A stretch of DNA of 64,000 nucleotides from Acanthopleura granulata (taxonomy: Eukaryota; Mollusca; Polyplacophora; Chitonida; Chitonidae), in assembly GCA_016165875.1 (NCBI GenBank), contig JABBOT010000013.1, positions 13,179,435 to 13,243,434 on the forward strand, given 5' to 3'. The translations under genes and the position numbers were made by a program. Shown piece after piece: positions 11,931 to 23,400 of the stretch. Positions within the stretch are counted from its first letter, which is position 1. Each line of letters begins with the position of its first letter. Under the pieces are notes generated by a model, which worked only from the letters and a program-made list of their open reading frames with translations, was not told the origin of the DNA and did no database searches.

Positions 11931-12112
11931 AACAGGTCACCGTTTCATCAACATCACAAGCAACTCGGCTTTCTTTCGTTCTACTATTTATAAAGGTATA
12001 GCATTAACAGGATGATTCATTGTTCATATTCAATTGCTGGTCTTTCTTATTAATGATATCTATATGGAATTCGGTGATACCATTTACCAACAGTGCATGA
12101 GTAATACCATAA

Positions 12113-12375
12113 GGGGTAGGCTTCCGTGCCGAGGAAGTTAGCGCACTGATGCAAGGTAATGATCGAGGTGCCTCTCACCAATGCGATCGCTGTGAGTTCA
12201 AGTCCAGCTCATGCTGGCTTCCTCTCTAGGGCGTCGTATGTGAGAAGGTCCGTCAGCAGAATGATTGTACAGACGTGGGTTTCTCGGTTTTCTCCCACCA
12301 GAATGCTGACCCACGTCGTATAAGAGAAATCTTATTGAGTTGGCCTACAAAATGAAACACTAATCAGATAAATTT
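12113..12375 (+). repeat. tRNA-derived SINE, near full length
   Basis: It begins with a degraded head 'ggggtaggcttccgtgcc', retains 'gagttcaagtccagctcatg' and ends 'aatcagataaatttacaaat'. Numerous substitutions mark an old copy. Confidence 0.8.
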
Positions 12376-12784
12376 ACAAATAAGTACCGATTCGGCCTAT
12401 AATCCCGAGCTCAGGGCGGTCTATTTATCAGTAACCATATTTTATCAGGATGATGCTTATGACACTTGCAAACAAAGCGAGACCCGAGATACCAGTATTT
12501 GGAAATCATCCACGGATTACGAGTTTGAAATCTGAATTGAATGTCATGTCTATAGAATATCGACTGCACGTCTTCCTTGCATCGCTGAAAACTGACTACT
12601 CCTCCTCTCTTGCGTGTTACCTGTTTTGTTTACCGTGGATATATTATTCCTCACACATGTTTATTAGGTAACTGGTGTTTTGTGTTAGTGTTTTGGAAAG
12701 GGGTCTTGCGGTTATCAGCTTCGAACAACTCTTCGCGCATGGTCGATCAGTGGTATACGCAGACCTGAAACCTCTGTTAGAATT

Positions 12785-13035
12785 CATTGATTTATTTGAT
12801 TGATGTTTTATGCCGTGCTCAGGAATATTTCACTTATACCGCGGCGGCCAGCGTTATGTCGGGAGGAAGGCGAGCAGAGCCCGGAGGAAATCCACGATCA
12901 TCTGCGGGTTGCTGGCAGACCATCCCACGTACGGCCGAAGAGGAAGCCAGCGTGATGAGCTAGGCGTGAACTCAAAATACACTGGTCACATTGGTAAGAA
13001 TCTCCCGAGTAATTCGCTGCATTAGCTACCCACCT
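12785..13035 (-). repeat. tRNA-derived SINE
   Basis: The left tail 'tttatttgattgatgtttta' leads to the body 'gccgtgctcaggaatatttc', 'aggcgagcagagcccggagg' and 'ggcagaccatcccacgtacg'. The copy runs on to an eroded head ending near 'acccacctcagcc'. Confidence 0.85.
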
Positions 13036-13654
13036 CAGCCACCATTCGTGAAGTACATTAAAATTGCTGTAGGAAAGACATACATGTATATAGGTAATGA
13101 ATTACTTTAAAAAGGGTGTATCCCCAAAAACCAGTATTCGATGATCAAATCAATTTTTTGTTTTCACCAAGAATATAGCTCAAATTATTACCGGTGAGAA
13201 AATATAACACTACTATATGTAGTGTTAAAAAGATTCTAAAGTTTGAAGAGTCATAAAGCGTACCGCATTATAACTTTTACCAACTTTATTGTCAGTTTTG
13301 AAGGGTAACGGGTGCACAGCTTGCCGAGGCCGATATTCAGCTTGTCAAAGGCGCATATAATTATTTAGGCTATCCTAAAATTATGGCAAAAATTAGATTG
13401 GTTTGGCGCTAGTCGAATATTTTTTTTTTTTTTTCATTACATTTTCGAATCTCGACTGATCTGAGGGCCAAAACAGAATCTGTCTTCCATGGTTACGATA
13501 TTTGTGGAAGTTGGCCGACTACGAACATGCAATGGACATTGCAAACGAGACTACATGACGTCAACGGTGCGGCATGTTGAAAAGTGACACCATCTGTCCA
13601 TTCTTCAGCTAGGTGACAGACTGTACTCCAGTCTCAACAACACAGACGTTGGTC

Positions 13655-13685
<31 letters not shown>

Positions 13686-13930
13686 CTGTGTGTATAGTTG
13701 CAATCAACTGGAGGACCGAAATCGAACTTATTTTGCGTGGTTATGATATTTGTAGCCGTTGCATAATAACACAATGAACACAAAATTAAGAGTGCCGATT
13801 ACGTCAATCCTTCGTCACAATGAAACTTTCTTAACATTTGCATGCGATTAATCATATAGCTCTCATGATAGGTGGTAATAACATGACAAAAACACGTCTC
13901 TGCAGGTGATGGTCTACTTATATACCCCAA
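13036..13930. other. Gene-free stretch with a (TA)n(TG)n microsatellite
   Basis: No exon was recognised. The microsatellite (TA)n followed by (TG)n lies at about 13656-13692. The flanking stretches around 13440-13560 and 13690-13800 share words ('gaggg/accaaaacagaatctgtc'-like, 'gatatttgtg'), which hints at an older duplication. Confidence 0.5.
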
Positions 13931-13934
13931 CACT

Positions 13935-14055
13935 TCTCAACAATGTGGTCGCTGTGAGCTCTAGATCAGCGCATGCTGGCTTTCTCTCCGGTCGTGGGTG
14001 TCCACCTACCATAATGTTGGCCGCCGTCGTATAGGCTAAATGAACTAAATACCAA
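13935..14055 (+). repeat. tRNA-derived SINE fragment
   Basis: Contains 'caatgtggtcgctgtgagct', 'gcatgctggctttctctccg' and 'ataatgttggccgccgtcgt'. Both ends are missing. Confidence 0.65.
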
Positions 14056-14094
14056 AAGATATATTTACACGCAAAAAATATTTGAATGAACTTA

Positions 14095-14470
14095 TGAGGA
14101 AAGCTGGCAGATCCGGGATCAAGCTTGGGTCAGGTCATACCAAACACTTTAAAAATGACACTTCTTGCTATCTTGCTTGCCACTCAGCACCGAGAGGTTA
14201 GATTAAGGAAACAGGACTGGTCACCCTGTGTCAGTCTAATGTGACTCGATGGGGCATCACGTCTTCGGCATGATGTTACAGTCGCGCAGTTGTCGAGTAC
14301 GACGTAAAACCCAGATATCCATACTTACATACTGAGAGGTTAGAATAAGGAAACAGGACTGGTCACCCTGTGTCAGTCTAATGTGACTCGATGGGGCATC
14401 ACGTCTTCGGCATGATGTTTCAGTCGCGCAGTTGTCGAGTACGACGTAAAACCCAGATATCCATACTTAC
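14095..14470 (+). repeat. Dispersed repeat S2 with internal tandem duplication
   Basis: An element about 210 bp long begins 'aggaaagctggcagatccgg', continues 'ccaaacactttaaaaatgac' and 'cttgccactcagcaccgaga', and ends 'cgagtacgacgtaaaaccca'. Its 3' part, from 'gagaggttag' to 'atacttacatact', is duplicated in tandem at about 14335-14475 with very few differences. Related copies lie at 31455-31690 (reverse), 56255-56455 and 59400-59675. Confidence 0.7.
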
Positions 14471-14863
14471 ATACTTGGAGCGGGGATCGGGATGTCCCAC
14501 ATATATTCTTGAAAGGATTCTCTAAGTCAACACGTACAGTTGTAAACCTCGCGTGTTCGAATCCAGTGCTCACAACTCGGTCACGATTTTATATGCCATG
14601 GTCTTGTAATCTATTCCAACTGAAATGCAAGCCAGTCGTAACCAGGCTTTGTGCATGTGATGCGAAAAAAAAACTGAACACAGAAAACTTTATCACTGTT
14701 GTATTATATATTTAAAAAAAGAATAACATGTATCTACATAATATGAATATCGTCTTTACATCTCTGTTTTAGAATAAATGACAATAGAGCTCATGCAAAC
14801 ATATTAAATAATACAAGATTGCAAAACTTGTTTACAATTAATGATGAATCATGCATACCATGA

Positions 14864-16076
14864 ATTACAGTTATCATGGTTCGTAGTTTCAGATAACTCG
14901 ACCTACCGTTATCACGGTTCGTAGTTTCAGATAACTCGATCTACAGTTATCATGGTTCGTAGTTACAGATAACTCGACCTACAATTATCATGGTTCTATG
15001 TTTCAGATAACTCGGTCTACAGTTATCACGGTTCGTAGTTTCAGATAACTCGATCTACAGTTATCATGGTTCGTAGTTACAGATAACTCGACCTACAATT
15101 ATCATGGTTCTATGTTTCAGATAACTCGGTCTACAGTTATCACAGTTCGTAGTTTCAGATAACTCGATCTACAGTTATCATGGTTCGTAGTTACAGATAA
15201 CTCGATCTACCGTTATCACGGTTCATAGTTTCAGATAACTCGACCTACCGTTATCACGGTTCGTAGTTTCAGATAACTCGATCTACAGTTATCATGGTCC
15301 GTAGTTTCAGATAACACGATCTACAGTTATCACGGTTCATAGTTTCAGATAACTCGACCTACCGTTATCACGGTTCATAGTTTCAGATAACTCGATCTAC
15401 CGTTATCACGGTTCATAGTTTCAGATAACTCGACCTACCGTTATCACGGTTCATAGTTTCAGATAACTCGATCTACCGTTATCACGGTTCATAGTTTCAG
15501 ATAACTCGATCTACCGTTATCACGGTTCATAGTTTCAGATAACACGATCTACAGTTATCACGGTTCATAGTTTCAGATAACTCGACCTACCGTTATCATG
15601 GTCCGTAGTTACAGATAACTCGATCTACCGTTATCACGGTTCATAGTTTCAGATAACTCGACCTACCGTTATCACGGTTCATAGTTTCAGATAACTCGAT
15701 CTACAGTTATCACGGTTCGTAGTTTCAGATAACTCAGTCTACAGTTATCACGGTTCGTAGTTTCAGATAACTCGATCTACAGTTATCACAGTTCGTAGTT
15801 TCAGATAACACGATCTACAGTTATCACGGTTCGTAGTTTCAGATAACTCGATCTACAGTTATCACGGTTCGTAGTTTCAGATAACTCGATCTACAGTTAT
15901 CACCGTTCGTAGTTTCAGATAACTTGATCTACAGTTATCACGGTTCGTAGTTTCAGATAACTCGATCTACAGTTATCACGGTTCGTAGTTTCAGATAACT
16001 CGATCTACAGTTATCACGGTTCGTAGTTTCAGATAATACCATGATTTACAGTTATATCATAGTTTGTAGTTTCACA
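14864..16076 (+). repeat. 38-bp minisatellite, about 31 copies
   Basis: The unit reads approximately AGTTATCACGGTTCGTAG followed by TTTCAGATAACTCGATCTAC, a period of 38 bp. AGTTATC and GATAACT within each unit are reverse complements, so every unit can fold. Variants (ACAG/ACCG, TCGTAG/TCATAG, CGATC/CGACC) alternate. A 114-bp trimer is repeated almost exactly at about 14939 and 15053. No coding frame runs through it. Confidence 0.95.
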
Positions 16077-18405
16077 GAATTCAATCCGGGTTTACAGGCA
16101 TATATGTACAGAGTATACACTGTGCAAGGCATACGTATACATTACATGGATTTGCATGCAACTGAAGGCATTAATGAGCATGTGGAAACACCAGGAATGC
16201 CAATCAAGCCTCGACCAATCACCTTTCACTCCCGACCTTCCTTACATGACTGGTTGGTCAAATATATGGCAGCAGACTTTCTAGATAAAAAGCGCCTTCA
16301 GTTTAATTGGCTATGCCACAACAAGGAATCACCATTTTAAAGAATGTCATGACGTGTGCAACAAATGTATAATTTAAATTAAAATTAACTTTTCACATAA
16401 CCATAACAAAAGACATGTACCCAGGGCCCTTCCAAGAAGTTACAAGCAAGCTAATTGTATATCTGTACATCATATTAAATAGACATGGAAATTTAATTAC
16501 CACGATGTATGGAAGTTGGAAAGAATTTGAAGCCTGGCTGGTCCATTTAGGGATGGTTGTCTAAATGTGACAGGAAGTCCCATTCGTACACCAACTGCAT
16601 ATTTATACAACCCATGGAAAGCCCTAGAGGATCACGCATCACCTTTCAAAAAACAACAGTGCCGAGAACTCCTAAAATAGTTTCTTCAGAAAATTATAAA
16701 GTATGGTATTTTGTTGACTTAAAGAGACGTTTCCCAACGAGAACCTTTAAAGAACTGTTTTTTGGACAAGTATGATATGCAGCACGATATCACGTTGCTC
16801 AAAGAACCCTTTCCCAATGAGAACCTTTAAAAAACTCTTCTTTTTTTTTTTTTTTTTTTTGGACAACCATAAAGAACTAGTATGTATTAACATCCTGTGG
16901 GCGAACCCTCCAAAAGTGATAATAATAATAAAAACATTTTAGAGCTTTTTACAGGCAAATTATATTGTAATAAATGAGCGATAATAATTTCTGACACAAT
17001 AAAGGTGTTCACGAAGCTGATAGGCGCCAATGAAAAATTATTCGAGGTGCTGGCAAGTTAAGCGGTTACATTTACTCAGTGGGCACAAATATATCATTAA
17101 AACAACAAAATATACATGTATAAATATATCTATACACCAAAGTGTATGAATCCCTGTATACTTAAGTACACAAAAAATCAAACGAACACAACGGAACTAT
17201 TATGGTGGGTAATCACCCAATAATGACAGCTGTCGTATACATATCAGAATGTAAAGTGGAATTTGATTGGCTGTGATAATCAGTACAAGATTTATCAGTG
17301 GTCAATTCGATTTAAGGTTATGATAGGTTGGCTTGTGTATATTAAGCAAAGATGGCTAAAATTGCATGCCTGGAAAGGTGTAAAGATATTTTGTTACATC
17401 TCGGCAAAATATTCCAATAGCACATAGCTCTAATATAATACAGCTTTTTCACTGGAAATATCACCCATCCTCTTTGGTAGCACCCTTGTTTGTGCAACGC
17501 TAAACTATTAAATAGATTGAATACCTGTTTTAATATGCTGATTGTCAAGGTAAATGTAATTGCTGATGATGAGCTACAGAGAAATGTACAGCCTTAGGTA
17601 GAATGATTAAGTATTATGATTGAATCAAAAAACATCGAGTTTCAAACAGATTTCTAGCACTCAAAAAAAAAAAAAATGGGGTTTATGATTAGAAAAATTT
17701 TGGAAGGAAAGGAAAGTCATATTACCATAACATGTATAAATGTGTGTGCATGACACATTTGGAAATTATGACAGCTATACAGTAAGCTTTCATATCTCTT
17801 CAGTTAAGTAGGGATAGCGCATTCAGATTTCATCGTTTGTAATCCACGTGGATTTTCTGTTTGCCTTGCATCCACATGAAAGATTTCTGAATTAATCCAT
17901 CTACTTACACTACATGGATGCCGGGAAGAGAATCTTAACACAGCAGTCAGCTGAAATTTCGTCTAGTAGTATAACTAGCCTAGCCCCTGTTAGTAAAACA
18001 ATTAGTTTTTGCAATTTTGGGTGAAGGACTAGACACTCTGAACATCTTGATTTCTCTGAAAATCTGTGGAAATCTGCCAATCAGCTGAAAATTCTGATCC
18101 CTGTGTATGAAATCATTTTTTTGGAGATTTCCAGTGACTTCACCCAAATTCCTTAAGCAGACCCAAACTCTGGCTCTGTGATAACTTCTGTCCACTCTAC
18201 ATTTACATGGCAGGCACTTTTGCTTTTGTCACCTTGTTATCAACAGAAGCCATTGTTGCAAGTTTTCAGTTTTCGCACCCACGTGTTTTTCAGTCTGGTT
18301 GCATGTGTATTCATCTGAAGTGTTGCTTCTTTGATAGGTTTATTATCTGCTGTTATTTTCATGGACAAGATGGAGCTACAGTTTTCCACACAAATCTCTT
18401 GCCAC
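16077..18405. other. Gene-free stretch
   Basis: I found no supported exon or named repeat apart from homopolymer runs, for example T20 near 16840. The 99-codon frame at 16041-16340 begins in the minisatellite and has no splice context. Confidence 0.5.
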
Positions 18406-18635
18406 TTTTACCATATAAAAATGTTGCTACCATGTAAATTCTTAAACCTGCTATCCTGCTTGAAATGTAGCCACCTTGCAAATTCTCCAAGTTGCCCTAT
18501 TTCTGTAAATGTTACTATGCAAATTCTCCAGACTGCCCTACCTCCACAAATGTTGCTACCATGCAAATTCTCCAAACTGCAGTACCTCTGGAAGTATTAC
18601 TGCCATGCAAATTCTCCAAATCTATAACTTACTAG
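18405..18635 (+). repeat. Minisatellite of about 43-bp units
   Basis: About five diverged copies of 'ccatgcaaattctccaaact' plus 'gccctacctctacaaatgtt', the last copies being the clearest. The copies are too diverged for recent expansion. Confidence 0.75.
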
Positions 18636-18839
18636 TTGCTACTACTAAGTCTTCTTGCATGTAAAATGTACTCAATTTTAATTCTTTCGAAATTTTAGTT
18701 GGTTTTTATCGAACTGTTGCTAAATGTTTTATGCAATGTGAGTTGTTTCCGTGTAGAAAACTGCATTAAATGTAATCAATAGTGATAATTAACATATTTC
18801 ACTCAGTCATACTGCAGAGTTGGCTTCCTAGGGCTGGAC

Positions 18840-18970
18840 TCACAAAGCTGGATTCGTGAAGCTGAATTCATGAAGCGGCATTCACGAAGCCAGATTCTTG
18901 AAGCCGAATTCATGAAGCGGTATTCACGAAGCCAGATTCACAAAGCTGGATTCATGAAGCCGCAACGAAA
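18840..18970 (+). repeat. Short minisatellite (gaagc-gattca)
   Basis: About seven copies of a roughly 18-bp motif such as 'gaagctgaattcatgaagc' and 'cacgaagccagattc'. A 36-bp dimer pattern is visible. Non-coding as far as I can see. Confidence 0.8.
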
Positions 18971-19784
18971 AAGCCGTCTTAACGTTACAAGCAGCTATAA
19001 CTGTCACTGCGACACAATGCCTACAGCGCCCACTGGCCTTGCTGCTACATGCATGTAATGTCACAAACACTTTGTGCATCAGGCCAGAGATCATTACAAC
19101 TTATGACCACAAAGCCACCTATCAGTGATGTACCACTGTAAAATAAACTCCTCTACCCCAAACACACACACACAAAAAAACAGCCATATATACCACATTC
19201 AGGCACATTCTGTTACATTCATTGACAGATTCAGGAATGAAAGGAACAAATGGGGGTTTCAGATCTTAATTAGAGTCAGCACCTACAATTTCATGGCATT
19301 TTTCACAAACTCAGTATGATAAGTTTATGAAAAAATTCCATGAAATTACAGGTGATTTAAGGTGAATCACACAACTTAATACAATTTTTCACCGACCAAC
19401 TGTATACAGCAGGGTGATTAAATATCAGTGAAATTATTAGTGATTACTGTAACTTAAACAAATCCAGCCATTGTTCTTTGTGCATGTAAATACTTAAAGG
19501 GTCAAGTGCACTGAAGGTGAAGTAACATGCAATGACAGGAAACCGTGTTCATTTCATTAAATCACCTGACCACTTCTCTTGGAGGAAGAAGGCCTTGGTT
19601 AGAGAGCTTGGAGCAGGCCTCTGGCAAGAAAACAGGCTCCTTAAATTTTAAAAACCTTCGGATAAATGATTCCCAACCATCATGACCATACTGAATTATG
19701 CTGGACTATAGTAAATATTAATTTCGAGTAATTATACACCTGAATTTCAGAATTATTGATCTGCATGAAGGCTGCATGATTAGG
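18971..19784. other. Gene-free stretch
   Basis: No exon or recognisable element was seen. It is AT-rich with a few dispersed short motifs. Confidence 0.45.
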
Positions 19785-20385
19785 TTCTCATTCAACTGAT
19801 GAATGTAAACAGTAACTGCTCTCTTAGAACTGTTCTCTTTCTGATTTCGGCTTTTGAATGTATGAAGAAACTGTTCTCTTTCTGAATTCAACTGATGAAT
19901 GTACAGAGAGCTGCCCTCTCTTCTGATTCAACTGCTGAATTTACAAAGAATTGTTTTCTCTTCTGACTTCAACTGATAAAAGTACAAAAAAAAATTCTTT
20001 CTTCTGAATTCAACTGTTGAGTGTACAAATAAGTGCCTGCTTCTCTGAATTCAACTGACTGTGCATAGAAATGTACTCTCCTGAATTCAGCTGTTCTATG
20101 TACAAATAACTGTTTTCTTAGGAATTCAACTGATAAATGTACAAAGAACTGCTCTTTTCTTAATTCAACTGATGAATGTATGAGGAAACTTTTCTCTTCT
20201 GCTGTGAATTCAAGTGATGATTGTACAAAGAACTGTTCTCTTCTGAAAGCTGTCTCACGAATGTACAAAAACCTGCTCTCTTCTGAACGCTATCCGATGA
20301 ATGTACAAAAACCTGCTCTCTTCTGAATGTTATCTGATGAATGTACAAAAAACTGTTCTCTTCTGAATGAATATTTGAGAAAATG
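19785..20385 (+). repeat. Degenerate 41-bp minisatellite downstream of gene B
   Basis: About 14 copies of a unit like 'ctgttctcttctgaattcaa' plus 'ctgatgaatgtacaaagaa', of variable length. It starts about 60 bp beyond the gene B stop, so it may be part of the 3' UTR. The open frames across it are by-products of the repeat. Confidence 0.85.
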
Positions 20386-20446
20386 TTGAATGATAAATAT
20401 GGTGAATGTATATGTACAAGGATCTGTTTCGAACCGTTCAGACCCA

Positions 20447-23400
20447 TCAGTAACGATAACGAGAGTTCATTGAATAATCCTCCTCAGAATTTTTGTTCTG
20501 GTAACGGGTTGTTAGCGTTGTGACAACAAACAACATGGCGGACACAACACACAAGAAAGTGGTCACCACAGCGAATACAAAGCTCCAGGACAAGACGTTC
20601 TTCTCTGGGTCGGGCATCCAGAAGGTGTCGGCAGAACGCACACCGTACAGAATCACTGCAATGCACAGTAAGATAGCTGTGGAGAGAAAGAGCAAAAAAC
20701 AATTTATTAATCTATTTCTTTATTTATTTTATTTATTTGACTGATGCTTAACACCATACTCAAGAGTTTTCCACATTTATAATGGCAGGGCCATCCTTAA
20801 AAACATGTTCGTTGGGTGTCACCTGACCAATCCTCCCAAAAAGAGCCTACTCAAAAGTTTTTATGGGTGTTTTAATAAATGTTTTCATTTCAATTTTTCT
20901 CTCAATGTTGATTTCTTTAAAATACCTATCTTTTTTAAAGAGCTCGAATAAAAAAAAAACACAAAAATAAAAATTCACTACCGACTGACCCCATGTTTTT
21001 TCTCATAGGGTAGGATTTCATCCAACAAACACTTTTTAAAGGATGGTCCAAATCAGTTTCATGGTTGAAGGAAACTGGATTGCCCCAGTCAGTAGGTTGG
21101 GTTCAATCATGGCCTCCATCACAACCTCTCACCTTTCTGCCTGAACACAAGCGTGCCATCATTTACTTATTTGTTTATTTCTTTAATATTTCATTGGTGT
21201 TTTATGCCGTACTCAAGAATATTTCACTTATGCGACAGCAGTCAGCGTTATGGTGGGAGGAAACAGGGCAGTGCCCGAGGGAGACCCATGACCATCAGCA
21301 GGTTGCTGGCAGATCTTCCCTCCTATGGTCGGAGAGGAAGCCAGCATAAGCTGCACTTGAACTCACAGCCACCGCATTTGTGAGAGGCTCCTGGGAGCCA
21401 TCATTTAGCCCCCTTCCCTGTTGATCCCCCGGGCTAAGACACCCTCATAAGCATACATCATGACTTTCTCACTATCCTGACATCAGACTGACCTGATTAT
21501 AATCATGACTGAAAAAAAAGAGGAATTACCCTAAATCACCTAAAATTTTGTCCATGACTAAGTTACTCCTTTTCCATGATTCCCATAGTTCTAATGACTT
21601 TAGAAAGTTGTTCTGAGGTTTGTTTGGAAGACTGGATAAAATCCCACTGGAAAAATATACATTTTGGCACCAAACAAACTGTAGGTTATCTACAGTTAGT
21701 CCTCTTTCGTCTAAGGGACTGAGCTCCTGACAGCCTTCAGTACAAGTTAATATTTATTTATTTATTTGGTGTCTTATGCCGCACTCAAGAATATTTCACT
21801 TATACGACGACAGCCAGCGTTACGGCCCGGGTGAAACCCAGGACCATCCTCAGGCTGCTGGCAGACCTTCCCACGTATGGCCGGAGAGGAAGTCAGCATG
21901 TTACAAGTTAATAACATTATCAGTATTACGGCACCTAAACATTTTTGAGTGATCCATTGACTACCTGACTGACTGGCTCACTCACTCACTCACCGACGAA
22001 AAAGGAGAATATCGCTGATCCCAGTCGCATGGCCATAGGGTGGTCAAGAAACCGCATGAAGTGTAGAAACTGAATGAGGCCAGCGAGTAGCAGGGCAAAG
22101 GTGCAGAAGCTCACCAACACCTGGACTCCAGTAAACCAACCTGAAATCAAAGCACACAATTAGTTACCTACATGTACTGGTCCACTACAGGCCTCCAGGG
22201 TTTGTTGACAGTGTTATATCATGCCGAAAATAACACTTAATATCACACTACTATAAAGTTATTTATTTAATTACTTATTTGATCGGTGTTTAAGGCCATA
22301 CTCAAGAATATTTCACATACACGATGGTCGCCAGCATTATGGTGGGAGGTAACCGGGCAGAGCCTGGGGGGAAACCCACGATCATCACAGGTTGCTGACG
22401 GACCTTCCCATGTATGACCATAGAGGACGCCACCGTGAGCTGGGCTTGAACTCAGAGCGATCCCACTGACAAGAGGTTCCTGGGTCATTACACTGCACTA
22501 GCATGGTAACCCGCTTGGCCACTGGCTCGGAGGTCCCATTTACCATTTATTAAGTGTCCGTAAGGCATGTGGACACACATGAACATCACCTCAAATGAGA
22601 AATGTCAGTAATTTGGGAGGTGCATAGTCCAGTGAGGCGATTAAGCATACGTGATTACAGCAAAGACAGCACCAGGTATGCCAGCTTGTTACCATGGTCA
22701 CAACAACTGTGGTTTTTTCACCGATTTTTTTCACATAGGGTTGATTTACTTATTTATTTCATTGGTGTTTTATGCCGTACTCAAGAACACTTCACTTATT
22801 CATCTGCGCAGAAACCCGGCAGTCCCAGACCATCCTCAGGTTGCTGGGGGACCTTCCCACGTACGGCCGCAGAGGAAGCCAGCATGAGCTGGACTTGAAG
22901 TCATAGCGACCGCATTGATAGGAGATTAGGGGTGACATAACAGGAAGCTCTTGTCACCAGAAACAGACACCAATGAAATCAACATTTAACTCTTATGCTA
23001 CAGACTATTTAACTCTCTGCCATCTGTGATACTTTGTCATATAAGGGATCTTTCGAATTCAAGTTTACCAATCGGCACAGACTTGAATGTAGCAACAACC
23101 AATTAGAAGGCACTTAACTAGTAATGTTAACCGAACAACCTGCTGTTGATGCTACTTGTTGACATTTCATTCAACTGAATTCTGTATCGCCCACTGAAAC
23201 ACCATGCTAAAGACACCAAACACCACATGCCACACGGCCACAGAGTATTCTATATCCCCACTGAAACACCACGCTAAAGACACCAAACACCACATGCCAC
23301 ACGGCCACAGAGTATTATATATCCCCACTGAAACACCACGCTAAAGACACCAAACACCACATGCCACACGGCCACAGAGTATTATATATCCCCACTGAAA

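Noticed and set aside
14864..16076. CRISPR-like array because of palindromic direct repeats
   Set aside because: There are no unique spacers between units; the repeats are contiguous, and the genome is plainly eukaryotic.
19969..20447. Minus-strand frames of 95-99 codons downstream of gene B
   Set aside because: They lie entirely in the 41-bp minisatellite and beyond gene B's stop codon.
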